From contig CBFHMO010000001.1 of NCBI GenBank assembly GCA_965656925.1, positions 26,852-90,851 of the forward strand: a DNA stretch of 64,000 nt, written 5' to 3'. The translations under genes and the position numbers were made by a program. Under the pieces are notes generated by a model that saw only the letters and a program-made list of their open reading frames with translations, ran no database searches and was not told the DNA's origin. Shown here piece after piece: positions 33,596-42,532 of the stretch; position 1 is the first letter of the stretch; every line of letters starts with the position of its first letter. This stretch comes from Patiriisocius sp965656925 (lineage in GTDB: Bacteria > Bacteroidota > Bacteroidia > Flavobacteriales > Flavobacteriaceae).

Positions 33596-34836
33596 TGCTG
33601 ATGCGAATAATTATTGGAGTATTCTTACTCATTTCTACTGTTACGATGGCTCAAAACGGGACTTCGTCACCCTATTCTTTTTATGGTATTGGTTCTCTTA
33701 ATTTTAAAGGAACGGTTGAGAACAGAACAATGGGAGGTATTAGCGTGTATTCAGATAGTATTCATCTAGGTGTGCAAAACCCTGCCTCAATAGCAGATCT
33801 TGATTTAATTAATTACGCAGTTGGTGTAAGCCATAAAGAAACCACCCAGAAAACAGTTTCACAAACACAACAACAATCTACCACTTCTTTTGATTATTTT
33901 GCTGTAGCAATCCCAATGGGTAAACTAGTTTCTAGTTTTGGATTATTACCCTACTCCTCTGTTGGCTATGATACTCAAAATGTTGTGGGTGATGTAACAA
34001 CCAGATATACTGGAGAGGGAGGTCTCAATAAAGCCTTTTTGACATTTGCTTATAGAGTTTCACCAAATTTTAGTTTTGGTATAGATACCAATTACAACTT
34101 CGGAAATATCGAAAATACCGCATTTAGCGAGCAGGTTGATGTTGAGTTAGGTGCTAGAGAACAAAACAGATCAGACCTGTTAGGGTTTAGTTTTAATTTT
34201 GGAGCCCGTTACAAGGCTAAGGTGTCTAAAAATTTGCAAATACAAACAGCTGTTGGTTATACCCCGGAGACTAATTTTAAGTCCGAAAATTCACGTCAGA
34301 GAGCTACTGTTTTTGTGCTTCCATCTGGATTACAAGTAGTACGAGAAGAAATAGAAGTTGCTGTAACAGATACAGATTTTACATTTCCCTCTCAGCTAAG
34401 TGTAGGAGCAGGAATCGGAAAACCAAAAACATGGTTTGTTGGCCTAGAGTATGTAAATCAAAAAACGAGTAATTTGACCAATCGTACTTTTGAATTGCAA
34501 AACATTACCTACACAGATGCTACAAAATATAAAATAGGAGGATTTTATATTCCTCAGTATAATTCACTTACAAGTTACTATAAACGAATTGTTTACAGAG
34601 CCGGAATACGTTTTGAAGAAACAGGAATAAATTTAAACGGTCAAGGCATTAATGAGTTTGGCATATCTTTTGGAGTTGGTATTCCTGTTGGAAGATTATT
34701 CTCTAATGTTAACGTTGGTTTTGAGATAGGAAAAAGAGGGACTACAGACTTTGGTTTGATACAAGAAAACTTTTTTAACACATTTATAAGTCTATCTTTT
34801 AACGATAGATGGTTTGATAAAAGATATTTAGATTAA
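33595..34836 (+). CDS. Outer-membrane beta-barrel protein (FadL-like fold), function unknown
   Basis: About 413 residues with a signal peptide ending in TMAQ, followed by NGTSSPYSFYGIGSLNF and TMGGISVYSDS. The latter, with VQNPASIADL, resembles the N-terminal plug region of FadL/PorV-like barrels. The rest is alternating, aromatic-rich beta-strand sequence ending in LSFNDRWFDKRYLD. Its ATG overlaps the coaX stop (TGATG). The substrate is unknown. In this position flavobacteria often have an OMP, a TPR protein and lptC in a row (recalled synteny). Confidence 0.75.
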   Translation: MLMRIIIGVFLLISTVTMAQNGTSSPYSFYGIGSLNFKGTVENRTMGGISVYSDSIHLGVQNPASIADLDLINYAVGVSHKETTQKTVSQTQQQSTTSFDYFAVAIPMGKLVSSFGLLPYSSVGYDTQNVVGDVTTRYTGEGGLNKAFLTFAYRVSPNFSFGIDTNYNFGNIENTAFSEQVDVELGAREQNRSDLLGFSFNFGARYKAKVSKNLQIQTAVGYTPETNFKSENSRQRATVFVLPSGLQVVREEIEVAVTDTDFTFPSQLSVGAGIGKPKTWFVGLEYVNQKTSNLTNRTFELQNITYTDATKYKIGGFYIPQYNSLTSYYKRIVYRAGIRFEETGINLNGQGINEFGISFGVGIPVGRLFSNVNVGFEIGKRGTTDFGLIQENFFNTFISLSFNDRWFDKRYLD

Positions 34837-34854
34837 CACAAGAAGATTATTACA

Positions 34855-36216
34855 ATGAAAATAAGAATACTTTTTACTGCATTAACACTTGCCTTAGTAA
34901 CAACTTCAGCACTAGCTCAGGATGCACAAGAGTGTATCGCTATGGTGTCGTTATTCACAGAGCCAGCAAAAGCAAAAAATTATCAAGAGGCTTACAAGCA
35001 CTATGATAATGTAATTACAAAGTGTCCTCAAACCACCATGGCTGTATATCAATATGCCGCTAAAATGTTTGAAGATTTTATCGCCAATGGAGATACCGCT
35101 AAAATTTCTGATTTAGAAAAATCGTACCAATTAAGAATGCAATACTATCCCTCAAAAACAAAAGAAGGAGCTGTTTTAAGTAAGTTGGCTCAAGTTCGTT
35201 TTGATAAGGGTATTGGTACAAAGCAAGAACAGTTTTCATATTTTGATGCTGCATTTAAAAAAGATCAAGTAAATTTTAAAAGCCCAAAGGCTTTATATAC
35301 TTATTTTTCTTTAGCAAAAGATTTATACATAGATGGTGAGAAAGACTTACAAGAAGTTTTTAACTTATATGATGTTGTAAAAAACAAAATGGAGGTAGAA
35401 GAAGGGAAGTTGGCAAAACTCCTTACAGCTCTTATTGATAAAGAAGCTGCCGGCCAAGCTATGTCAAGTAAAGAAAAAAAGAGATTAAGCGCCTATGAAA
35501 AAAACTTACGCATTTTTGGTAAAGTAAAGGGCAGTGTAGATACAAAACTAGGAGGCGTTGCAGATTGTCCTAATCTTGTTATTTTGTATAACAAAGATTT
35601 TGAGGCCATGAAAGAGGATATTTCTTGGATTAGAAATGCAGCAGGACGTTTGTCTGGAAAAGACTGTACACTAGACCCTCTTTTTATTAAATTGGTGGAG
35701 CAGCTTGATAGATTAGAGCCAAGTGCAGACACAAAAATGTACTTAGGACAATTAGAGGCGCAGAGCGGGAATGCTTCAAAGGCATTGGTTTATTATGAGC
35801 AGTCAGCAAAAATGCAAACAGATCCAAACAAGCAGGCTAGAATTTATTACAAAATTGCAGAAGAAAAACGCAAAGCAGGAAGATATAATGCTGCAAGAAC
35901 CTTTTACAACCAAGTGTTAAATATAAAGCCAAACGATGGTAGATCTTACCTTAAAATTGCTGCAATGATTGCAAAAAGCTCTAGTGATTGTGGAGGTACA
36001 CCCTTTGAGAAAAGAGCTGTAAATTGGAAAGCTGCCCAGTATGCAGATAAAGCAGCAAGAGTAGACCCTTCTATTGCATCAAATGCAAGAGCTGCAGCAA
36101 ATAGTTATAGAGCTCGTGCTCCGCAAAAAACAGATATTTTCTCTGCCGGTATGGCTGGAAAACTCATTACCCTTAACTGTTGGGTTGGTGGCAGTGTAAG
36201 AGTACCAAACTTATAA
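34855..36216 (+). CDS. Exported TPR-repeat protein
   Basis: A 453-residue protein with a signal peptide (ALTLALVTTSALAQ) and mainly helical repeats. The clearest TPR-like units are TKMYLGQLEAQSGNASKALV and the next (YYKIAEEKRKAGRYNAARTFYNQVLNIKPNDG). Several cysteines (C27, C56, and others in ADCPN, KDCTL, SDCGGTP, LNCW) may form disulfides. The role is unknown; the position between an outer-membrane barrel and lptC suggests the envelope. Confidence 0.75.
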   Translation: MKIRILFTALTLALVTTSALAQDAQECIAMVSLFTEPAKAKNYQEAYKHYDNVITKCPQTTMAVYQYAAKMFEDFIANGDTAKISDLEKSYQLRMQYYPSKTKEGAVLSKLAQVRFDKGIGTKQEQFSYFDAAFKKDQVNFKSPKALYTYFSLAKDLYIDGEKDLQEVFNLYDVVKNKMEVEEGKLAKLLTALIDKEAAGQAMSSKEKKRLSAYEKNLRIFGKVKGSVDTKLGGVADCPNLVILYNKDFEAMKEDISWIRNAAGRLSGKDCTLDPLFIKLVEQLDRLEPSADTKMYLGQLEAQSGNASKALVYYEQSAKMQTDPNKQARIYYKIAEEKRKAGRYNAARTFYNQVLNIKPNDGRSYLKIAAMIAKSSSDCGGTPFEKRAVNWKAAQYADKAARVDPSIASNARAAANSYRARAPQKTDIFSAGMAGKLITLNCWVGGSVRVPNL

Positions 36217-36217
36217 T

Positions 36218-36793
36218 ATGACCATTAAATCATATAGCATACAAAGCGTGATGTCCCTAATTGTGGTCATCACGCTTTTTGCGTGTGATGCTAATTATAA
36301 AGACAAACAAAAATTATCTATAAAGGATGATCAGCCCTTGGCCATTGGAAATCAAATCAACCTAAAATATACAGATAGCGGCAAGGTGGTTTCTAATCTA
36401 ATATCAAAAAGTTTGCTAGACTATTCTAACTATGATTTTCCCTACCAAGAGTTTCCACAGGGGGTAGAGGTTCATTTTTGGGAAGATGGCAAAAAAAGTA
36501 CTGTTACCTCAGATTATGCGATCAGGTACGGTAAAACGGGTATGATAGATTTGCGTAAAAATGTAGTATTAGTTACCAGTGATAGTTTGATCTTAAAGGC
36601 AGATCAATTGTATTGGCACCAAACAAAACAATGGGTATTTACAGACCAGCCTTATCAAATAAAATTTAAAGACGGCTCTTATAATGATGGTTCTCGCTTT
36701 GATTCTAGTCAGGATTTCACAGCGTTTATATCAAGAAAAAACACGGGAGTACAACTTATAGAACCACAACAAACCCAAGAAGATGCAAAATAA
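36218..36793 (+). CDS. lptC: LptC, LPS export periplasmic component (lipoprotein-like)
   Basis: A 191-residue protein for lipopolysaccharide export. It has a signal with lipobox TLFAC (C23) rather than the single membrane helix of E. coli LptC, then an OstA/LptA-like beta fold (MIDLRKNVVLVTSDSLILKADQLYWHQ). The ATG at 36218 directly follows the TPR gene stop and gives the signal a basic n-region; the ATG at 36251 would not. A terminator-like hairpin lies inside codons 9-21. The 3' end overlaps the next gene by 11 bases. Confidence 0.85.
   Translation: MTIKSYSIQSVMSLIVVITLFACDANYKDKQKLSIKDDQPLAIGNQINLKYTDSGKVVSNLISKSLLDYSNYDFPYQEFPQGVEVHFWEDGKKSTVTSDYAIRYGKTGMIDLRKNVVLVTSDSLILKADQLYWHQTKQWVFTDQPYQIKFKDGSYNDGSRFDSSQDFTAFISRKNTGVQLIEPQQTQEDAK
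36243..36280 (+). terminator. Terminator-like hairpin inside the 5' end of lptC
   Basis: A perfect 11-bp stem (36243-36253 with 36268-36278), a 14-base loop and T's to 36280. It starts 27 bases after the stop of the TPR gene, the usual place for a terminator, yet it lies within the lptC coding sequence. It could act as an attenuator. Confidence 0.5.
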
Positions 36794-36992
36794 AATCTAC
36801 AAACTTTTCGAATACTTTTACTTTGTTATGGCTGCTTTTTCTTTGTACTTAGTTACAAGCCATTGGGCAGACAATAGAGGGAAGGCTTATATGTTTATCT
36901 TTTTTGCAATTTTAGCTGTATTTATGTTTTTCTTTAAAAGAAAGTTTAGAAAAATGATAGAACAGCGAAATAAAGACCAAAACAAAAAATAA
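36783..36992 (+). CDS. Small two-segment membrane protein
   Basis: A 69-residue protein of unknown function: two hydrophobic segments (about 8-24 and 31-50) and a strongly basic tail (RKFRKMIEQRNKDQNKK). It overlaps the end of lptC by 11 bases and is therefore probably co-translated with it. A role beside LptC or the next CNNM protein is only inferred from position. Confidence 0.75.
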   Translation: MQNKIYKLFEYFYFVMAAFSLYLVTSHWADNRGKAYMFIFFAILAVFMFFFKRKFRKMIEQRNKDQNKK

Positions 36993-37063
36993 CAAAGCTG
37001 TTATCTACACCTTTCAGTCTTGATGATCAATATTTGTGTCCTGTAAAGCTCAAGATCATTTGC

Positions 37064-37071
37064 TATATTTG
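37064..37071 (+). promoter_or_regulatory. -7 box for the CNNM/CBS gene
   Basis: TATATTTG, an exact match to TAnnTTTG, 29 bases before the TTG start at 37101. The nearest TTTG upstream (37033-37036) is spaced 27 bases away, which is long. Confidence 0.5.
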
Positions 37072-37100
37072 TGTAGCACTTAATCAATTATTATATCCTG

Positions 37101-38357
37101 TTGGAATATCAAATTATTATTATTGTATCGGCACTTTTATGCTCGGCTTTTTTTTCTGGGATGGAGCTTGCTTACGTTTCCTCCAACAAGATTTATATTG
37201 AGATCGAAAAAAAGCAACAGGGCTTTCTTGCAGCAATTTTAAAAAAAATAACCAAAAGGCCCTCCAAGTTTATAGCCACTATGCTCATTGGCAATAATAT
37301 TGCTTTGGTAGTGTATGGGTTTTTTATGGGAGATATATTGATGCAGTATATACCCTTGCAAGGCCCTGTTGGACTCTTATTACAGACCATTGTTTCTACC
37401 CTTGTGATTTTGCTTACAGCTGAGTTTTTGCCCAAGGTATTCTTTCAGATTTATGCCAATGATTTGGTGAAGTTTTTTGCTGTTCCAGCTTACTTTTTTT
37501 ACATTGTTTTTTCCTTGATTTCTGAATTTATTTTATGGATTTCAGATTTGGTTTTAAAATACATTTTTAAAACAGATGGAGATAAGGTAAGACTTAGTTT
37601 TAGTAAAATTGAACTAGGAAATTACATCAGTGAACAAATGCAGGCTATTGAGACAGAAGATGAGGTAGATTCTGAAATTCAGATATTTCAAAATGCGCTA
37701 GATTTTTCAGACATAAAATCTCGCGAGGTCATGATACCAAGGACCGAAATAATGGCGGTTGACATCTCTACAGCTGTTGATGAGTTAAGTCTTCTTTTTA
37801 CTGAAACGGGACTCTCCAAAATAATAATTTATAAAGAAAATATTGATGATGTAGTTGGCTATGTACATTCTTTCGAGCTGTTTAAAAAGCCATCTAGTAT
37901 CCAAAATATGCTTATACCTGTGGTGTTTGTGCCAGAAACTATGTTGGCAAAAGATGTGCTTAATATTTTAAGTAAAAAACATAAAAGTATTGCAGTTGTG
38001 GTAGATGAGTATGGCGGTACCAGTGGGGTTATTACCGTAGAGGATATCATTGAGGAGCTCTTCGGAGAAATAGAAGACGAGCATGACAACACCGCCCTTA
38101 TAGAGCAGGTTATAGAAGAAGATCACTACAGGTTTTCGGCCCGTCTAGAGGTTGATTACTTAAATGAAAACTACAAACTTTCTTTGCCAGAACAGGAGCA
38201 TTACGAAACCCTTGGAGGCATGATTGTTAATTTCACACAAGGAATACCCCAGGCTGGAGAAACCGTAGTGATAGGTAAGTACCAGATAGAAATCATGGAG
38301 GTTTCTACAACCAAAATTGACTTGGTTTGCATTAAAATAAACAATCCAGACACCTAA
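37101..38357 (+). CDS. CNNM/CBS-domain hemolysin-family membrane protein
   Basis: A 418-residue protein: CNNM (DUF21) domain with four membrane segments (about 3-23, 58-80, 90-112, 122-148), including SALLCSAFFSGMELAYVSSN. Then come two CBS motifs (REVMIPRTEIMAVDI and HKSIAVVVDEYGGTSGVITVEDI) and a C-terminal CorC_HlyC transporter-associated domain. The family is linked to magnesium/cobalt or sodium-coupled ion export. The start is TTG, supported by the box at 37064 and by the open frame beginning there. Confidence 0.88.
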   Translation: MEYQIIIIVSALLCSAFFSGMELAYVSSNKIYIEIEKKQQGFLAAILKKITKRPSKFIATMLIGNNIALVVYGFFMGDILMQYIPLQGPVGLLLQTIVSTLVILLTAEFLPKVFFQIYANDLVKFFAVPAYFFYIVFSLISEFILWISDLVLKYIFKTDGDKVRLSFSKIELGNYISEQMQAIETEDEVDSEIQIFQNALDFSDIKSREVMIPRTEIMAVDISTAVDELSLLFTETGLSKIIIYKENIDDVVGYVHSFELFKKPSSIQNMLIPVVFVPETMLAKDVLNILSKKHKSIAVVVDEYGGTSGVITVEDIIEELFGEIEDEHDNTALIEQVIEEDHYRFSARLEVDYLNENYKLSLPEQEHYETLGGMIVNFTQGIPQAGETVVIGKYQIEIMEVSTTKIDLVCIKINNPDT

Positions 38358-38536
38358 GCAATCTTAGGGTGGGTGAATGAAAATTCATTGCTTGTAGTTT
38401 CTCTTTAGAATTTCATGCAGTTTTTTGCTGTAACTTTTCATCAAAACTATTTTATTAGTGCAGGGAAAATGGTATTTTCGCCCACTAAATTAATGCGAAC
38501 ACTACATGTAGAGTGTTCTTAAATTAAAAATGACAG

Positions 38537-40660
38537 ATGGCAATATTAAATAGCATTAGAAAAAGAGGCGTTTTCCTTATCATAATTATAGCGTTAGCAT
38601 TATTCTCTTTCATCTTGGCAGATGTAATACGTAATGGTGGTTTTTCTTCTGAAAAATCATTAACAACAGTAGCTACCATAAATGGTGAATCCCTTACGCG
38701 TGATATTTTTATGAAGCAAGTAGAGGTCACACAACGAAACTTGGGAGAGAATGGAACTACTGCTCAGGCAATGAATATGGTTTGGGATCGTGAACTGCGT
38801 AGTGTATTGCAACAACAACAATACAATGCTTTAGGACTTACTGCTCAAAAAGAGCAATTAGAAGAGTCATTGCGAATGGGTCTGGCTTCAAATCCAACCT
38901 TTCAAGACGCCGACGGAATTTACAGCGCCTTAAAAGTGCAAGAATATATTGCAAATGTAAAAGCAACCAATCCAACTGCTTATCAGCAGTGGTTAGATTA
39001 TGAAAATAATTTAAAGAGCGGCGCTTTGCAGACTACCTACTACAACATGATTAAAGCGGGTATGAGAAGCACCCTTAGTGAAGGTGAGCAAGAGTATCGT
39101 TACCAGAATGATAAAATTAACATGCAGTATGTATATGTGCCTTACACCTCTATACCAGATGCAGATGTAAGTGTTACAGATTCAGAAATTGAAGCATACA
39201 TTAGAAATAACGCTGCAGATTACGAGCAAACTCCGCAGGTTGATGTGCAGTTTGTGTCATTTTCTGAAGCACCTTCAGATGTAGATATTGCAGACGCAGA
39301 AGCAGCTATTACAAGTCTTTTGAAAGACCGTGAGGTATACAACTCAAATATAAAAGCTACAGAGATTTTAAAAGGCTTAGAAAATACCCAAGATTACCAA
39401 AATTTCATTAATGACAATAGTGATGTTCCTTTCCAGGACAGGTATTTCTTTAAAAGTGATATTCCAGAGGCTATTGCAGAAGATCTTTTTGCAACACCTT
39501 TAAATGGTATTTACGGCCCTTACAAATTGGGAGACAATAATAATATTTCAAAAGTAATTGGCATAACACAAATGCCAGATTCTGTGCAATCAAGACATAT
39601 CTTGATAAGATACCAAGGATCTTTTAGAGCCTCTGATGCAATTACGCGAAGTAAAGAAGATGCCAAGTCTATGGCAGATAGTATTGCAAGAGTTTTAAAA
39701 AGAAATAAAAAGAAATTTGAAGCCCTAGCCAAAACATTGTCTGATGATAAATCAAACAGTGATAAGGGAGGTGATTTAGGATATGCTGGACCAGGAAAAA
39801 TGACCAAAGAATTTAATGACTTTATTTTTGACAATAAAACAGGAACTCTTGGTGTTGTTGAAACTGAGTTTGGTTTTCATGTTGTAGAGGTTCAAGAGCA
39901 AAAGAATAAGCAAAAAGCAATGAAGTTTGCAACACTCTCTAAAGAGATTGAAGCTTCAGAAAAAACACTTAATGAAGTGTTTGCAAATGCCTCAAGGTTT
40001 GAGTTGGCTGCGCAAAAAGGTGATTTCTCCCAAATTGCAAAGCAGCAAGAACTTGCTTTAAAGCCAGTAAATAAAATTGGACCCTTAGATGCTACCATCC
40101 CTGGAGTTGGAAATAATCGTAGTATAGTAAACTGGGCCTTTGGAGAAGATGTATCTGTTACAGATGTAAAGCGTTTTAGTATTCTAGATGGCTATGTGGT
40201 TGTACAACTTACTAGAAAGAGTCCTAAAGGCTTAATGAGTATTGCTGAGGCATCTGCTTTGGTAATGCCAAAACTTAGAAACGGCCTCAAAGCAAAACAA
40301 ATCATGGCCACTATTTCTGGTAATGATTTAGATGCTATTGCATCTAGTCAAGGCATTACACTGCAAAACGCAACTGCCATTACTATGGCCGCACCAACTA
40401 TACCTGGCGCAGGCGCAGAACCTGAGGTAGTAGGTGCTGCATTTGCAAAAGCTGCTGGAGAAACAACTAGCTTAATTGCTGGAGAAAAAGGGGTGTTTAT
40501 AGTGCGTGTAACGGCTGTTAACAATGCCCCGGCTTTAGATAATTACGCTTCTTTTGCAAACCAATTAAATAGCGCCGCTACACCAGCGGTAAATACCAAA
40601 GTGTACCAAGCACTCAAAAATGCTGCAGAGATTGAAGACAATAGAGCTAATTTCTTTTAA
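38537..40660 (+). CDS. PpiD/SurA-like peptidyl-prolyl isomerase, membrane-anchored
   Basis: A 707-residue periplasmic folding factor. One N-terminal membrane anchor (about 12-30: VFLIIIIALALFSFILADV) is followed by a SurA_N-type chaperone region. A parvulin domain spans about 345-450 (SRHILIRYQGSF, SDKGGDLGYAGPGKM, VVETEFGFHVVEV), and a long C-terminal region follows. Anchored topology and length match PpiD more than SurA. The terminator at 40681-40717 ends it. The start follows a 179-base gap. Confidence 0.9.
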   Translation: MAILNSIRKRGVFLIIIIALALFSFILADVIRNGGFSSEKSLTTVATINGESLTRDIFMKQVEVTQRNLGENGTTAQAMNMVWDRELRSVLQQQQYNALGLTAQKEQLEESLRMGLASNPTFQDADGIYSALKVQEYIANVKATNPTAYQQWLDYENNLKSGALQTTYYNMIKAGMRSTLSEGEQEYRYQNDKINMQYVYVPYTSIPDADVSVTDSEIEAYIRNNAADYEQTPQVDVQFVSFSEAPSDVDIADAEAAITSLLKDREVYNSNIKATEILKGLENTQDYQNFINDNSDVPFQDRYFFKSDIPEAIAEDLFATPLNGIYGPYKLGDNNNISKVIGITQMPDSVQSRHILIRYQGSFRASDAITRSKEDAKSMADSIARVLKRNKKKFEALAKTLSDDKSNSDKGGDLGYAGPGKMTKEFNDFIFDNKTGTLGVVETEFGFHVVEVQEQKNKQKAMKFATLSKEIEASEKTLNEVFANASRFELAAQKGDFSQIAKQQELALKPVNKIGPLDATIPGVGNNRSIVNWAFGEDVSVTDVKRFSILDGYVVVQLTRKSPKGLMSIAEASALVMPKLRNGLKAKQIMATISGNDLDAIASSQGITLQNATAITMAAPTIPGAGAEPEVVGAAFAKAAGETTSLIAGEKGVFIVRVTAVNNAPALDNYASFANQLNSAATPAVNTKVYQALKNAAEIEDNRANFF

Positions 40661-40680
40661 AAGGATTTAAATATTATTTT

Positions 40681-40717
40681 AATCCGTCTACTTTTTAAAA
40701 GTAGGCGGATTTTTTTT
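40681..40717 (+). terminator. Intrinsic terminator of the PpiD-like gene, inside the end of blh
   Basis: A long near-perfect stem (40681-40695 with 40697-40711, one G-U; the innermost pairs must open to form a loop) followed by T's to 40717. It lies within the last codons of the leftward blh (NPPTFKK, stop at 40688). Confidence 0.85.
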
Positions 40718-41587
40718 GAACATTTTTGAAATTACAAAAGAATGCGCAAAAGTTATTGCTCCTAAAAAAGAAAAAATAATAGGTAGAAAAATCTGCTTAT
40801 CATCTTTAAAGAAATACAATAAGCTGCCAATGCCTACAATTGAGATAAGCCATACCACAAATGATTTTTGAATGTATTTTAAAAACGATTTCCAGGAAAT
40901 TTCTTTATACAGGTAGTCTAATTGTTCTATAATAGAAGGAATACTATGCCATAATATAAAATATATGGCAAAGCTCCATATAAGATTTGAGCTACTAAAA
41001 ACTATAAAGAACACTAATAGCAAGAAAAGTTCATAGGCAATAGTTTTAAGACTAAAGGTGTGGTCTAGGTAGTATTTGACCCCCGTCAAGGCAAAGACAA
41101 TAAAGGACCCAAGTAAGCAGTAGTAATACACATTGTTGTCAAGGGTGTAGCCAATGATGTCCTTTATTATAATAGACACCTCAGGTATGTTTAGGGCAAG
41201 GATTAAAAATAGTACCACTAAGCCATAGCTGATAAAGAGAATGGCTCTCAAGAGAGAACTTTTCTTTACAATGTTATGAAAGTGTTGTTCTCCAAAATGA
41301 TATCCACTAAATAAAATAAAAAACAACAATGCAATTTTTGGTGCTATATAGAATATAAGTGCTGCAATAATTACTACCAGTATATATCCAGATAAAAACA
41401 ACCCAAGTCTTTTTAAGGTAGCTACTTTTTTAATTTTACTGACAATAGACAGGTCATTAGATCCATGTAAAATACCAAGTGTAAAAATAAAAAAGAACCC
41501 GATACCATACTGCACACTCTCAGGGATTTGGCTTGTAAGCCAGAGACAGAAAAAAGTTGTTGTAATCAAGATATTGTTAATGTTCAT
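40688..41587 (-). CDS. blh: Brp/Blh family beta-carotene 15,15'-dioxygenase
   Basis: A 299-residue integral membrane enzyme that splits beta-carotene into two retinal molecules. About eight membrane segments are seen. Histidines placed like the iron ligands of the family are H41 (ILHGSNDL), H97 and H102/H104 (SGYHFGEQHFH) and H214 (LWHSIPS). It is divergent from the proteorhodopsin gene, 128 bases apart, so product and user are adjacent. The carotenoid genes (crtE, B, I, Y) are not in this window. No consensus -7 box is seen before its start. Confidence 0.92.
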   Translation of the reverse strand: MNINNILITTTFFCLWLTSQIPESVQYGIGFFFIFTLGILHGSNDLSIVSKIKKVATLKRLGLFLSGYILVVIIAALIFYIAPKIALLFFILFSGYHFGEQHFHNIVKKSSLLRAILFISYGLVVLFLILALNIPEVSIIIKDIIGYTLDNNVYYYCLLGSFIVFALTGVKYYLDHTFSLKTIAYELFLLLVFFIVFSSSNLIWSFAIYFILWHSIPSIIEQLDYLYKEISWKSFLKYIQKSFVVWLISIVGIGSLLYFFKDDKQIFLPIIFSFLGAITFAHSFVISKMFKKNPPTFKK

Positions 41588-41658
41588 GCGGTAAATTTAT
41601 CAAATTAATAATGTTATTTATTGAATTTTATCAAATTACTTTAAAAAGTGCTAGGTTG

Positions 41659-41688
41659 TTGCATTTTTTTTTGTTTAATTTATACCTT
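41659..41688 (+). promoter_or_regulatory. Possible proteorhodopsin promoter
   Basis: TTG at 41659-41661 and TATACCTT at 41681-41688, 19 bases apart; the -7 part is an imperfect match to TAnnTTTG. An A-rich leader precedes the ATG at 41716. Confidence 0.4.
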
Positions 41689-41715
41689 AAACAATATTAA
41701 CAAAACCAAAAAAAA

Positions 41716-42435
41716 ATGACAAATTCTACTTTACTAATTTTGGGGGACGTAAATAGCCCAGTCAATTTCACATTCTTTATAGGATGTATGGCAATGATGG
41801 CAGCTTCTGCTTTCTTTTTCTTATCGTTAAATCAATTTGACAAAAAATGGAGAACTTCTGTTTTAGTGTCTGGTTTAATTACTTTTATTGCAGCAGTACA
41901 CTACATGTACATGCGTGACGCAGCTATGGCTGGAGATGCAATGAACATTACAGCATTTAGATATGTGGATTGGATTTTAACTGTTCCACTAATGTGCGTT
42001 GAGTTCTACTTAATTCTAAAGGTAGCTGGTGCAAAAAAATCTTTAATGTGGCGTTTAATTTTCCTTTCTGTGATTATGTTAGTTACAGGATACATGGGAG
42101 AATCTGGTTATGATGCAGTAATTTGGGGAACCATTTCTGGTTTAGCTTATTTTGCAATTGTATACGAGATTTGGTTAGGTGGAGCAGCAAAACTAGCAAA
42201 AGAAGCTGGTGGAGATGTTTTAGCAGCTCACAAAATACTTTGCTGGTTCGTACTAGTTGGTTGGGCAATTTACCCAATTGGTTACATGGCTGGAACAGCA
42301 GGATGGTATGGTGATGCAGGTTTATTCTTCGGAATGGAACTAGACATGCAAGTACTGTATAACATCGCAGATGCAATTAACAAAATTGGATTTGGTCTTG
42401 TAATTTATTCTTTAGCAGTTAAGAAAACAGCTTAA
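41716..42435 (+). CDS. Proteorhodopsin, light-driven proton pump
   Basis: A 239-residue seven-helix rhodopsin. The proton-pump triad is intact in FRYVDWILTVPLMCVEFYLI: D85 (acceptor), T89 and E96 (donor). H62 partners the acceptor, and the retinal lysine is K223 in NIADAINKIGFG. The spectral-tuning site (residue 105 of the reference protein) is M93, as in green-absorbing flavobacterial pumps. It is a single-gene unit with its own strong terminator, next to divergent blh. Confidence 0.97.
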   Translation: MTNSTLLILGDVNSPVNFTFFIGCMAMMAASAFFFLSLNQFDKKWRTSVLVSGLITFIAAVHYMYMRDAAMAGDAMNITAFRYVDWILTVPLMCVEFYLILKVAGAKKSLMWRLIFLSVIMLVTGYMGESGYDAVIWGTISGLAYFAIVYEIWLGGAAKLAKEAGGDVLAAHKILCWFVLVGWAIYPIGYMAGTAGWYGDAGLFFGMELDMQVLYNIADAINKIGFGLVIYSLAVKKTA

Positions 42436-42461
42436 GTTTTTCAAGCCTTCAATTAAATATT

Positions 42462-42490
42462 AGCGCAACCCTAGGGTTGCGCTTTTTTTT
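42462..42490 (+). terminator. Strong intrinsic terminator of proteorhodopsin
   Basis: A perfect 10-bp GC-rich stem (42462-42471 with 42474-42483), then an uninterrupted run of T's to 42490. Confidence 0.92.
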
Positions 42491-42532
42491 GCATAATTTT
42501 AAAGCTAAAGGGTGATTTACTTCTTTGGTTTT

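Noticed and set aside
41588..41650. Two copies of a TATCAAATTA-like motif upstream of blh as an operator or promoter
   Set aside because: The copies are short and AT-only in character; on the minus strand they give TAATTTG, one base short of a -7 box.
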